64,000 bases of DNA, from contig WGMC01000006.1 in the NCBI GenBank assembly GCA_016125265.1, positions 124,001-188,000 on the forward strand, in the 5' to 3' direction. Source of the DNA: Planctomycetaceae bacterium. GTDB taxonomy: Bacteria; Planctomycetota; UBA1135; GCA-002686595. Made by a program: the position numbers and the translations under genes. Positions 9,699 through 18,330 of the stretch are shown piece by piece; position 1 is the first letter of the stretch, and each line of letters opens with the position of its first letter. The notes under the pieces were generated by a model. The model was not told the DNA's origin and searched no databases. It saw nothing but the letters and a program-made list of their open reading frames with translations.

Positions 9699-10676
9699 TC
9701 AGTAGGTCCAGATCAGGGCGACGTGCAGACCCGTGAGCACGCCCAGGGCGATGGCCGCGGGCACGTGGGCGAGCTTCCACGCCATCATCCAAGTGCGGAT
9801 GCGCGCGAGGCGGGCGCGCTCCTCGCCCACGCGGCGTGCCTGGCCCGCGAGGGCGAACAGATCCTCCGCCGGATGGGGGCTGCCGTCGCTGCCGCTGGGC
9901 GCGGCGGCGCCCGAGCGCACGGCTTCGACCGCGCCGCGCAGGTGCGGCTCGAGCGACGCGAGTTCGCGCGCCAGTTTGCGCTCGAGGCTCTCGTGGAGCG
10001 CGTGCGCTTCCTCGATGGAGAGGTCGCGCTCGGCCTCCGTCAGCAGCCTCGGCCCGCGCATCCACGCGTAGAGGCCGAACAGCCCGCTGAGCCAGACGGC
10101 CAAGGCGAGCGACGTCAGCGACACGGCGATGGGCGAATCCAGGGAGCCACCCGAGTGCACCAGCACCACGAGGCCGAAGGCGGTGCCCCAAACGAGGTGC
10201 ACGTGCATCCAACGGCGCACGCGACCCAGCGGCTCGGCGGGCAGCACACGCACGACGAAGGGCGGCTCCCCCGGGGCTCCGGGTTCCGCCGCCGCGCGGC
10301 GGATCCGGCCAACACCTTCTTCGCGCAGGATCGTGTTGGCCGCGCGCTCCACATCGACGCGGCGGGCCAGCGTTCCGGCCGCAATCGGCGCGCGCAGCTC
10401 GCGCACACGCCGCTCGGCGCGTTCGATCGCCTCGAACTCGGCGCGCATGGCGAACTCGGGCGAGTAGCCGCCGCGGTGCGCGTACTTGCGACCGGCGTAG
10501 CCCGCGACGGCGATCAGGAGCGCGAGCGCGACCGCGCCGCTCGCGACGTCGAACTGCGACGGTGCCAGGTGGTAGGGCGCGGGCTCGGGCCGCCACAGCA
10601 GCGCTCCCACCAGCAGACCGACGACCAGCGCGGCCGCGGGCCAGAGCTGGTGGGTGCGCACCAGGGCCAGGTTCAA
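9699..10676 (-). CDS. Five-helix membrane protein, predicted di-heme cytochrome b
   Basis: About 325 residues. The start is either TTG 10676, overlapping the preceding TGA, or GTG 10661. Five hydrophobic helices lie near 11-28, 43-62, 157-177, 182-205 and 300-322. The third holds H160 and H174, the fifth H304 and H318. Both pairs are 14 apart, the spacing of bis-histidine heme b ligands in cytochrome b-type four-helix cores. Two charged helical stretches (72-150 and 208-298) face the cytoplasm or periplasm. It lies between the double-FHA and the ferredoxin genes, so it probably moves electrons across the inner membrane between the ferredoxin and the periplasmic hemes, perhaps through quinone. 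No close family name is recognised; the heme call is inference from histidine spacing and context. Confidence 0.75.
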   Translation of the reverse strand: MNLALVRTHQLWPAAALVVGLLVGALLWRPEPAPYHLAPSQFDVASGAVALALLIAVAGYAGRKYAHRGGYSPEFAMRAEFEAIERAERRVRELRAPIAAGTLARRVDVERAANTILREEGVGRIRRAAAEPGAPGEPPFVVRVLPAEPLGRVRRWMHVHLVWGTAFGLVVLVHSGGSLDSPIAVSLTSLALAVWLSGLFGLYAWMRGPRLLTEAERDLSIEEAHALHESLERKLARELASLEPHLRGAVEAVRSGAAAPSGSDGSPHPAEDLFALAGQARRVGEERARLARIRTWMMAWKLAHVPAAIALGVLTGLHVALIWTY

Positions 10677-11764
10677 AGGCTCGCCCCCAGGTACGACAGG
10701 AGCAGGAGCAGCGCGGGCCCCTTGGGACGCTTGCGCTTCACCTTCTCGATCGCGCCGCGCAGTCCGTCGAGCAGTCCTTCGCCCTTGGCGCGCACGGCGA
10801 CGGCGGCCTCGGCCCAGTCCCGCGCCCTCGCGATGCCCTCCGTCAGGGCGACCTCCACCAACGGCAGGCCCCGCTCCGCGGCGAGGTCGCGCGCCCGCTG
10901 CGCCTCCGCCGCGCGCACTTTGCGGCGCGAAGTCAGGAGGCGCAGCACACGGTCGTCGAGGGCGGCGGGAATCTCGACCAGATCGCGGTCGTGGGTCTGC
11001 ACGAAGAGCGCGTCGATCGTGCCGAAGCGCAGGTAGCTGCCGGGCTCGAGGTCCAACTTGATGCCGGGCGCCAGCGTCGCGGGCCCCACGCGGGTCCCGT
11101 TGGAGCTGCCGCGGTCCTCGATGCGCAGCACGTTGAGGTTGCCATCGAAGGTGATCACGGCATGCTCCTTCGACACGGCGCCGTGTTCGAGGCGGCAATC
11201 GGAACCTTCGCCGCGGCCGATCGCGAACGGTGTGCGGCGGATGGCGACCACACGCCGTTCGGCCTCTCCCGCGAGGATGAGACGCGCGCCCAAGTGTTCC
11301 AGGGCGGCCTGGGAACTCGCACCCTGGGCCGACGGCACCAGCGTGCGGTTCCCGTCGGGAACGTGGCCGAGATCGACCTCTCGCGCGGGTTGCGCCGGGA
11401 TGGGGTTGGCCGCGGGGGACGCCGGGGCGGATCGCGCCGGTGCAGGCGCGGCAGCCGCGACCTTTTGGCGCACGTCGATGCGCGCGTGCCCCAGCTCCAG
11501 CCGCAAACCATCCCGCAGGGGCACGGATTGGTCGCGCGTCAGCACGTGGCTGCCGTCGACGCGGGTGCCGTTGCGGCTCGTGTCGACGTAGAGCAGCGCG
11601 CCGTCGCGCAGCTCGAGGCGTCCGTGTTGGGAACTGACCGTCGGCTCGTCGAGGCGCAGCGAGTTGCCCGCCACGCGGCCCATGGTCATTCCCGGTTGGG
11701 CCTCGACGGTGCGCGGGCCCGCGGCGTCGCCGCTCACGTCGAGCAAGAAGGTGCTTTGGCTCAT
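10673..11764 (-). CDS. Protein with two FHA domains
   Basis: 363 residues beginning MSQSTFLLDVSG. FHA1 spans about 20-100 (MGRVAGNSLRLDEPTVSSQH, then TSRNGTRVDG). FHA2 spans about 165-255 (IGRGEGSDCRLEHGAVSKEH, then GSSNGTRVG). Both keep the Gly-Arg, Ser-x-x-His and Asn residues expected for phosphothreonine recognition. An Ala/Pro-rich linker joins them. The last ~100 residues are basic and helical and end in a short hydrophobic run (ALLLLLSYLG), which may touch the membrane. The stop overlaps the start region of the cytochrome b-like gene, so the two are translationally coupled. A scaffolding role that brings the FHA-bearing redox proteins together is inferred; no kinase is encoded in the operon. 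Confidence 0.85.
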   Translation of the reverse strand: MSQSTFLLDVSGDAAGPRTVEAQPGMTMGRVAGNSLRLDEPTVSSQHGRLELRDGALLYVDTSRNGTRVDGSHVLTRDQSVPLRDGLRLELGHARIDVRQKVAAAAPAPARSAPASPAANPIPAQPAREVDLGHVPDGNRTLVPSAQGASSQAALEHLGARLILAGEAERRVVAIRRTPFAIGRGEGSDCRLEHGAVSKEHAVITFDGNLNVLRIEDRGSSNGTRVGPATLAPGIKLDLEPGSYLRFGTIDALFVQTHDRDLVEIPAALDDRVLRLLTSRRKVRAAEAQRARDLAAERGLPLVEVALTEGIARARDWAEAAVAVRAKGEGLLDGLRGAIEKVKRKRPKGPALLLLLSYLGASL

Positions 11765-11810
11765 CGGCGCGGGTGCTGTGCTCTTGGTTGCGCGATCGTT
11801 CGGGATTGCA

Positions 11811-13595
11811 TCAGGCGTCCAACACGACGTGGGAGCGGGGGTAGGCCACACAGATGCGCAGGGTGCCGCCGTCGCGCGCGGGGGCGTCGAAACACTCCCC
11901 TTCGATGCTCACGCTGCCTTCACTGCAGTGGACCTCGCAGGTGCCACAGGATCCGCTGCGGCAGCCCGCGGCGAGGTCGACACCCAGTTCCTCGCCCAGC
12001 TCCAAAAGGGTCTGGGAGCCGTCGGTCCGGGCGTCCATGTTCGAGCGCGCGAAACGCACTTCCAGTGCGCCGGGCGCGGATGGCGCGGCATTTGCGGCAC
12101 TGGGCGGAGCGGCGGGGGCCGGCGGCTTCACCGCGGACCGCGGCGCAGCCTGCGGCGCGGGCGTCGGCATGGCGGGCCGCGCGTAGTTCGGCGGCAGGGT
12201 CGAGTTCCCGTCGTAGACCAGCGAGTCCGTGGGAGGCTCCCCCGCGAGGGCCCCCGGAGGCGGAGCCGGTTGGGCCGGAATCTCGGGCGCGACGGCGACT
12301 CGGCCTTGCACGACGACGGAAACCTTGGGCGCGGGCATCGCGGCCGCCGCGCCGGCCTTCGGGGGGCCGGGCGGCCCGCCAAAACTCTCCTGACGCACAC
12401 GCTCGGCCGGGATGCCCAGCGCCGCGAACTCGGCCGTCATGGCGTCCGCGAACGGTTTGGGCCCGCACATGAAGACCTCGCGGTCCTCGAGGTCCGGCGC
12501 CGCGAGCCGCATCAGTCCGCGGTCCACGCGGTTCGCGATGCCGGTCCAACCGTGCACACCGGCCCGGGTCGCGGTCGACGTGATGATCACGCGCAGCGAC
12601 GGGTGCCGGGCCGAGAGGTAGTCGAGCTCGCGCCCGAAGATCACATCGGCCGGCGAGCGCACCGAATAGAGCATCACGATGTCCACGTCGGCCGATACGT
12701 CCGTCAGCCAGCGCGCCATCGACATCAGCGGTGTGACGCCGCTGCCCGCCGCCAAGAGGAAGACCTTCTGCGCGGGGTGCTCGAAACACGAGAACTTGCC
12801 GTAGGGTCCCGCGATCTCGAATTCTTGGCCGAGGCGGGCATTGTCCGCCATCCAGTTCGAAACGAGCCCTCCCGGGCAGCGTTTGATCGTCAGTTCGATC
12901 GCGTGCGGGCGCGCGGGCGACGAGGAGATGCTGTAGTTGCGCTTGACCACACCGTGGCCCTCGATCGGCACGCGGACCTGCACCGACTGGCCCGGCTTGT
13001 ACGCGAACACCGTCGGCTCCAAACCGACCAGGCGGTAGGTCTTCGTGTCGTGGGTTTCGTCGATGATGTCGGCCACCCGCACCTGCAGCGGCTTGCCGCC
13101 GCTCCACACGGGGATCGACTCCCGTCCGAGCACGAGGTCGGAGCGCACCGGGGAGGGCGGCAGCACCACCTTCGGGGGCGGCGGAGGCGCGCCGGCGGCG
13201 GCAACGGCCGGCGCAGCGCCTCTGGCCGCAGCAAACGCCGGCGGCGCGGTGATGGAGCCCACGGGAGCGGCCGTTGCGATCGTCTCCGTGATGTCCTTCG
13301 CTTCGGAGAGCCGCACGACCAGTTCGAAGGGCCGCATGCTGATGCGGTCCCCATTGCTGAGCGGCACCACTTCCTTGGGCCCCAGCTTCCGGCCATTGTG
13401 CTGCGTGCCGTTCACGCTGCCCAAGTCCTCGAGCACGGCTCGGTTGCCCTCCATGCGGATGCGCGCGTGGGTGCGCGACACCTGGGGGTCCTCCAGTTGG
13501 ATCGCGCACTCGCTGCGCCGACCGATGTCGGCGGGCATTTCGAAGGGGACTTCGCGGGCTGGAAGCCCGGCCCGGTGGACCGTGACGGCGTGCAT
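11811..13595 (-). CDS. FHA - FAD/NAD(P)H reductase - [2Fe-2S] ferredoxin fusion
   Basis: 594 residues. Residues about 10-90 are a canonical FHA domain (IGRRSECAIQLEDPQVSRTH, then GSVNGTQHNG). After an Ala/Pro linker comes a ferredoxin-NADP reductase-type module: FAD-binding RNYS at 219-222, NAD(P)-binding GSGVTP at 284-289 and the late CGP at 377-379. A second Ala/Pro-rich linker (about 410-505) leads to a plant-type [2Fe-2S] domain with C545, C550, C553 and C582. The reductase plus ferredoxin half resembles Hcr and oxygenase reductases; the FHA addition is unusual. It is the natural entry or exit point for NAD(P)H electrons in this operon. ATG 13595 follows the 17-heme gene by 50 bases. Cytoplasmic. 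Confidence 0.92.
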   Translation of the reverse strand: MHAVTVHRAGLPAREVPFEMPADIGRRSECAIQLEDPQVSRTHARIRMEGNRAVLEDLGSVNGTQHNGRKLGPKEVVPLSNGDRISMRPFELVVRLSEAKDITETIATAAPVGSITAPPAFAAARGAAPAVAAAGAPPPPPKVVLPPSPVRSDLVLGRESIPVWSGGKPLQVRVADIIDETHDTKTYRLVGLEPTVFAYKPGQSVQVRVPIEGHGVVKRNYSISSSPARPHAIELTIKRCPGGLVSNWMADNARLGQEFEIAGPYGKFSCFEHPAQKVFLLAAGSGVTPLMSMARWLTDVSADVDIVMLYSVRSPADVIFGRELDYLSARHPSLRVIITSTATRAGVHGWTGIANRVDRGLMRLAAPDLEDREVFMCGPKPFADAMTAEFAALGIPAERVRQESFGGPPGPPKAGAAAAMPAPKVSVVVQGRVAVAPEIPAQPAPPPGALAGEPPTDSLVYDGNSTLPPNYARPAMPTPAPQAAPRSAVKPPAPAAPPSAANAAPSAPGALEVRFARSNMDARTDGSQTLLELGEELGVDLAAGCRSGSCGTCEVHCSEGSVSIEGECFDAPARDGGTLRICVAYPRSHVVLDA

Positions 13596-13645
13596 GGTGG
13601 GGTTCGGGGGTACCAAGGAAAGGGGGCGAAAGCGGCCGCGGGTGA

Positions 13646-16030
13646 CTAGCGCTCGCTCGCGGAGGGTTTTGCGCCGCGCACGGTGATGCCAGCCGTCCAC
13701 GATTCGAGCAAGGGCAATCCGACGCGGCGGCGCATCTCCGAATCGTGGCCCAACTGGTAGAGCGCACCGCGGCGGGTCTGTTTCTCGTTGTCCGCCCAAT
13801 GGCAGCGCATGCAGGTCAAACCCTGATCGTTGGCCGGGTCGGCTTGGAAGTACGCGTTGACACTCCCGAGCCCGAGCTGCTCGCGGTCCGCGTGGTACTT
13901 GGCCGCGTGGGGGCTGGTGGTCGGATCCGGTCCCGTGACGGTCCAGACGCGGTCCTGGGCGCGCTGCGTGCGTCGCCCGGCGGGCGCGGCGGCGGTCGCC
14001 GCGCTCTCGGCGAAGGCGCCGCTTTGGTGACACTGGGAGCAGTCCGCGGACGCTTCCGTGGGGTGGCTCAGTGTGCCGACCTGACGCGCGACCACCTGTC
14101 GTCCGACCTCGACGGGCCTCGTGTCGCTCGGGATGCCCGCGCTGTGGCAACTCTGGCAGGCTTGGCCGTCCGCTGCGGTGAAACCGAGGGGCCGCGGGAC
14201 CTTCGTGTGTGCGCCGTGGCCGTGGCAGTCCGTGCAGTCCGCCACACCGCGGGAGAGGGCGAACTGGGGGCCATCATGTGTGTTGGGCCGGTGGCAGTCC
14301 AAACACGTGAGTTCACCTTGGCCGGGCAGGGTGCGACCCACGTGGTCGCGGTGCGAGAACACGAGCCGCGACGCGGAGCGCAGGTCGGCGGCGGCGACCG
14401 CCGGCTCGCGGCCGTGGCAGTCCGCGCATTCGGCCGCGGCGAAGACGTGGTCCCGGGTCGGATGGAAGGTCGCGGCGGAGTTGCCCGCGTGCGCGTCGGA
14501 CCAGTCCGCGGGCGCGGCCAGGTTGGCGACGTCGCTGTGGCAGCGCGCGCATTGGGCGGCAGCTGCTTCGCGCTCGGCTCCATTGGCCGCGGACCAGCGG
14601 TTGAGGGTCGCGAGCGTGTCAGGCGCGAGGTGGGTGCTGTGCTCGAACGCGCGGTCAGCGAGGCTCGAAGGCCCCTGTCCCGGTTCCGCCCGGTGGCAGT
14701 CCGCGCACGAGCTGTCGGTGCCGAGGCCCAGGTGGCCGTGCTGCGCGAAGTGGAACTCTCCGGCGTCGGGCCGCAGCACGTCCACACGCGGCCGCGCGGC
14801 TCCGAGCGAAAAGCTCTGCGATTGGTCGAACGACTGCACGCCGTGGCATTCCGCGCAGTTCCAGGACCCACCGTGATTGCTGACCTCGCGGTCCGTGTGG
14901 CACTGCACACAGGATGCGTAGGCGTCCCCTCCCCAACTGGGAGCCAAGCCGAAGCGGTCCATGCCGCCGTCGAACTGGTGGCAGCCCGTGCAACTCAGCT
15001 CCACACCGTTCTGCGCCGCGCCCACGTGCAAGTGGTGGGGGAAGGTCCCCGCGGTCAGGCTGCGGCGACCAACCGTCCGCGGTTCGAACCGCACGTTGGG
15101 CCCGTGGCAGGAGCTGCACGCCGCGGCGTCGAAGGGAACGGCGGCGAGGTTCCTGTTGGCGGCCGCGTCGGAGCCCGCGGGGCGATCGAGGCGCGGGTGG
15201 CAGGTGGCGCAGGCGGCGCTGTCCGCACTGTTGGTGCTCTGGCCGCTGGGAGCCACTTCGGCTGCGCTCAGGTGGGTCGAATGGCGGAAACGGCCCAGTA
15301 CCCTGTCGCCGACGGGCCCCGCTTGCGGTTGGAAGGGAGCTGCGAGGCGGTCCACCTCGAGGCCATCGATCCGCGCGACCAACTTCCTGCGCATCTCGTC
15401 CGCGGTGCGCGGCGCCGGCCCGGCTTCGGTCTGGCCCTGGGCCGAGATCCCGAAGAAGAAGCTGCGCGTTCCGTCAGCCACGTGGCACGAACGGCAGTAC
15501 TCGATCCCGGTCATCTCGGGGATCGGCAACACCGCCGGCACGTCGCGTCCGGAACTGAGGTCGGGACCATGGCACGTGCGGCATTCGAGGGCCAGGTGCC
15601 GCGAGTGGGGGAAGCCGGAGCCGGGGCGCTCGGTGTCGACGCGCCGCACCTCGAACTCGCGGGGGCCGACGACGTGGCAGCGCTGGCAGAGGTCGACGGA
15701 CAGGCTCGAGTCGTGCTCGCCCAGCGAGTAGTCGTGGCAGCCGCGGCAGTCCTGGGCCAACTCCGGGTGCTGCGTGCGGTGGGTGTCCTCGGCCCCCACT
15801 TCCGACCGCCACCAGTACCGGTTCACATGCCGGTTGTGGCTGAACGCCTCGGGCTCGGATGGTCCCTGCGCCGCGATGGGGGCCAGCAGAGGAGACGCGT
15901 CACCTGCCGGTGCGAACCAGATCGCCAATCCGGCAGCGGGCAGTGCCAACGCGAGCAGCAACACAAGGAGGGCCGGCCAACCTGCCCGCGTGGGAAGGTT
16001 GGCCGCAGTTCGGGCCTCGGGTCGGCTCAT
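13646..16030 (-). CDS. Membrane-anchored 17-heme c-type cytochrome
   Basis: 794 residues. One hydrophobic segment at about 17-39 (GWPALLVLLLALALPAAG) acts as signal or anchor. The rest is periplasmic and holds seventeen CXXCH motifs, the first CRGCH and the last CMRCH, spread evenly with many extra histidines (for example HSTHLS, FPHHLHVG, FSHRDHVG) that can serve as distal heme ligands. This layout is typical of large multiheme electron wires with NapC/c7-like packing, without an added enzyme domain that I can see. It is the first gene of the minus-strand redox operon; 328 bases separate it from the divergent lipoprotein cytochrome. ATG 16030 is preceded by a CCCCCCC leader rather than a Shine-Dalgarno. 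The exact partner and direction of flow are not fixed by sequence. Confidence 0.92.
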   Translation of the reverse strand: MSRPEARTAANLPTRAGWPALLVLLLALALPAAGLAIWFAPAGDASPLLAPIAAQGPSEPEAFSHNRHVNRYWWRSEVGAEDTHRTQHPELAQDCRGCHDYSLGEHDSSLSVDLCQRCHVVGPREFEVRRVDTERPGSGFPHSRHLALECRTCHGPDLSSGRDVPAVLPIPEMTGIEYCRSCHVADGTRSFFFGISAQGQTEAGPAPRTADEMRRKLVARIDGLEVDRLAAPFQPQAGPVGDRVLGRFRHSTHLSAAEVAPSGQSTNSADSAACATCHPRLDRPAGSDAAANRNLAAVPFDAAACSSCHGPNVRFEPRTVGRRSLTAGTFPHHLHVGAAQNGVELSCTGCHQFDGGMDRFGLAPSWGGDAYASCVQCHTDREVSNHGGSWNCAECHGVQSFDQSQSFSLGAARPRVDVLRPDAGEFHFAQHGHLGLGTDSSCADCHRAEPGQGPSSLADRAFEHSTHLAPDTLATLNRWSAANGAEREAAAAQCARCHSDVANLAAPADWSDAHAGNSAATFHPTRDHVFAAAECADCHGREPAVAAADLRSASRLVFSHRDHVGRTLPGQGELTCLDCHRPNTHDGPQFALSRGVADCTDCHGHGAHTKVPRPLGFTAADGQACQSCHSAGIPSDTRPVEVGRQVVARQVGTLSHPTEASADCSQCHQSGAFAESAATAAAPAGRRTQRAQDRVWTVTGPDPTTSPHAAKYHADREQLGLGSVNAYFQADPANDQGLTCMRCHWADNEKQTRRGALYQLGHDSEMRRRVGLPLLESWTAGITVRGAKPSASER

Positions 16031-16358
16031 GATTGGGGGGGCGCGGCCCGTTGGCTCCGTTGGGGCCGCGCTTGCAAGGTAGGGGCGTGGGGCAAATCGC
16101 GCAACGGATAGGGGCCGCGGGTCCTGTGCACGGATCGGAATCGAATCCACCTGGCCCCTATCGCAATTCCGACGAGGCGGTATTCTCGTGCCACGGGCGC
16201 GACCCGATGGGGCAGTCCCCGCCCCTTCTGCGCTGCTCGAACCCGCGTCGGTCCCACGCCGGCCGGGCCTACATCGCTTCGCCGGACATCGCACCGCAAG
16301 CGTACCTCAACGTCGCGGGGCCGCCCCGACCCTCGATTTCCCCCCCAAGGTCCATTCC
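16031..16358. promoter_or_regulatory. Divergent intergenic region of the cytochrome locus
   Basis: 328 bases lie between the 17-heme cytochrome and the divergent lipoprotein cytochrome, so promoters of both arms should sit here. I could not pick a convincing -35/-10 pair or operator. Both genes start after a run of seven C residues. Confidence 0.45.
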
Positions 16359-18197
16359 ATGAGCCACGGTCTACCCGTCCGCGCGCTGCCCCTCTTGTTG
16401 GCCGCCCTGGCCGCCTCCGCCTGCAACAGCCAGACCCAGAACGCCCTCGAAGTGGTCGCCGTGGCGTCTGTGGAGAACGACGATCTGGTCGAGGACGTGC
16501 ACGCGGGTCTGTTCCGCAACGACCTCTATCCCAGCGCGCGCCAGTGCCAGCCCTGCCACGAGGAGATCTTCGCGGAGTGGTCGTCCTCGGCCCACGCGTA
16601 CTCAGGGATCTCGCCGATGTTCCACCGCTTCGAGCAGGCGCTCAACACCTTGGCCCAGGGAACGGTGGCTGCGTTCTGCGTGCGCTGCCACCTGCCGGTG
16701 GGCACGGCGGCGGGGCAACCGCGGCACATGACGGTGTACGACCGCGCGGAGGATCTGGAGCGCTTCGACGACCCGCGTGTCGCGATCGAAGGTGTGACCT
16801 GCATCGCGTGCCACCGCGTGTCGGAGAGCTACGGCCGGGTGAACGGCTCGCGCCGCATCGAGCCGGGCACGATGTTCGAGCCGATGTACGGCAAGGGCGA
16901 CGGCCCGGGTCTTGCCGACGTGACCGCCAACCCCGACAAGTACGGCGTGGCGACGGAGCCCGGTCAGGAAGGCATCCGCGTGCACCGCACCGTGACGCGC
17001 AACGACGACCTCGGCAAGTCCGAGTTCTGCATGTCGTGCCACCAAGTCGCCGTGCACCCGGGCATCAAGCTCGAGGTGGTGTGGGACCAGTACCTCGACT
17101 CGCCGGCCTACGAGAAGGACGTGTCCTGCCAGGACTGCCACATGGGCAAGAATCCCGGCAAGTACGAGGACGGCTACGAACTCGCCCACCGCGCCCGCGT
17201 GGCGGGCGAGGACCTCGGCGAACTCCTGCCCCACGGCGACCACGCCTTCGTGGGCCCCGGATACTCGATCGCGCACCCGGGCATTTTCCCGCACCACCCG
17301 ACGGCGCTGCGCCACCCCGGCGATCCGGACGCGGGCGGCTTCTCGCTGCTCGAGTGGATGACCTTCGATTGGCGCGCGGGCTGGGGCACGGCCCAATTCG
17401 AGCAGGATCTCGCCGACGGCAAGCTCCAGGTGGAGTTCCCCGAGGTGTGGAAGGACCGCCCGGCGCGCTCCGTCGCCCGCCGCATCGTCGATGAGAACCT
17501 GGCCTCCCTGGACAAACGCAAGGAGCGCCGCCGCCAGGTGATGGAGAACGGCTCCAAGATCGACGGGCCCTTCTTCGCTGTGGAACCCGCCGCCGGCCAA
17601 GCCTTGAGCTTCCACTACGACGTCACCAACACGTGCGAGGGCCACAACCTGCCCTCCGGCTCCTTGGGCGCGCAGCCCCAGGTGTGGCTCAACGTGGCCC
17701 TGGTGGACCCCGACGGGAAGAACATCTGGGAGTCGGGTTACCTCGACGAACAGGGTGACTTGGCCGACCACCATTCGGCGCAGGTGCTGGCCGGCGAGTT
17801 GGAGCTGGACCGCCAGCTCTTCAACCTGCAGACCAAGTTCCTGACCACCAATCTGAAGGGCACGGATCGCGAGATGTACCTGCCGGTGCCCTTCGACCAG
17901 GACCAGTTGCCGTTCATCCGGCCCGCGGGTCTGCCGGTCACCGTGCTGAACCACCCGCCGTTCATCCGCATGGAGCAGCGCAGCATTCCGCCGCTCACCA
18001 CCCGCAAGGCGAAGTACGAGGTCCCCGCGGAACTGCTGCAAAAACCCGGCACCTACCGCCTGGCCGTGCGCATGCGCAGCCGCGCAGAACCGATCTACTT
18101 CATGCGTTTCGTCGGCTCGTCGGACGAGATGATCCGCGTCATGAACGACCGCATGGTGGACATCCACCCATACACGGTCGAGTTCGAAGTGCGCTGA
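16359..18197 (+). CDS. Multiheme c-type cytochrome lipoprotein (five CXXCH)
   Basis: 612 residues. The N-terminus has a lipoprotein signal (LLLAALAASAC, Cys about 22). Five CXXCH motifs occur in the first half: CQPCH with the following EEIFAEWSSSAHA, CVRCH, CIACHRVSES, CMSCHQ and CQDCHMGKNPG. The arrangement resembles the cytochrome c554/c552-like family, with the first motif followed by a helix ending in a conserved His. The second half (about 400-612) has no heme motifs and looks beta-rich (YDVTNTCEGHNLPSG, then RLAVRMRSRAEPIYF), similar to the C-terminal domain seen in such proteins. The start gives the signal peptide directly; a C7 tract lies about 10 bases upstream. It is divergent from the redox operon and followed by an outer-membrane barrel gene. 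An outer-membrane lipoprotein heme partner for that barrel is inferred. Confidence 0.87.
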   Translation: MSHGLPVRALPLLLAALAASACNSQTQNALEVVAVASVENDDLVEDVHAGLFRNDLYPSARQCQPCHEEIFAEWSSSAHAYSGISPMFHRFEQALNTLAQGTVAAFCVRCHLPVGTAAGQPRHMTVYDRAEDLERFDDPRVAIEGVTCIACHRVSESYGRVNGSRRIEPGTMFEPMYGKGDGPGLADVTANPDKYGVATEPGQEGIRVHRTVTRNDDLGKSEFCMSCHQVAVHPGIKLEVVWDQYLDSPAYEKDVSCQDCHMGKNPGKYEDGYELAHRARVAGEDLGELLPHGDHAFVGPGYSIAHPGIFPHHPTALRHPGDPDAGGFSLLEWMTFDWRAGWGTAQFEQDLADGKLQVEFPEVWKDRPARSVARRIVDENLASLDKRKERRRQVMENGSKIDGPFFAVEPAAGQALSFHYDVTNTCEGHNLPSGSLGAQPQVWLNVALVDPDGKNIWESGYLDEQGDLADHHSAQVLAGELELDRQLFNLQTKFLTTNLKGTDREMYLPVPFDQDQLPFIRPAGLPVTVLNHPPFIRMEQRSIPPLTTRKAKYEVPAELLQKPGTYRLAVRMRSRAEPIYFMRFVGSSDEMIRVMNDRMVDIHPYTVEFEVR

Positions 18198-18207
18198 CCG
18201 CCTCTGC

Positions 18208-18243
18208 GGCCCCGCGCGCCACCCCCCCAAGGTGCGCGGGGCC
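18208..18243 (+). terminator. Hairpin after the lipoprotein cytochrome
   Basis: GGCCCCGCGC pairs with GCGCGGGGCC; ACC/GGT extends the stem past a small bulge, with a C-rich loop. It starts 10 bases after the stop. No U-tract. It may only partly separate the cytochrome gene from the barrel gene downstream. Confidence 0.55.
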
Positions 18244-18330
18244 AACCACCTGGCCCAACGTCCCCTCGGGTCCGGTGTCTGTGTGCTCCCTTGGTGTCTC
18301 CTCCGCTAGTCTCTGCCCCCCCAAGTCCCG

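Noticed and set aside
10673..11764. FHA proteins as part of a type VI secretion locus
   Set aside because: No Tss/Hcp/VgrG genes are present; all neighbours are redox proteins.
5800..16030. Nitrite or nitrate reductase cluster
   Set aside because: No NrfA/NrfH, Nar/Nap catalytic subunit or octaheme signature is present; the cytochromes show only CXXCH wires.
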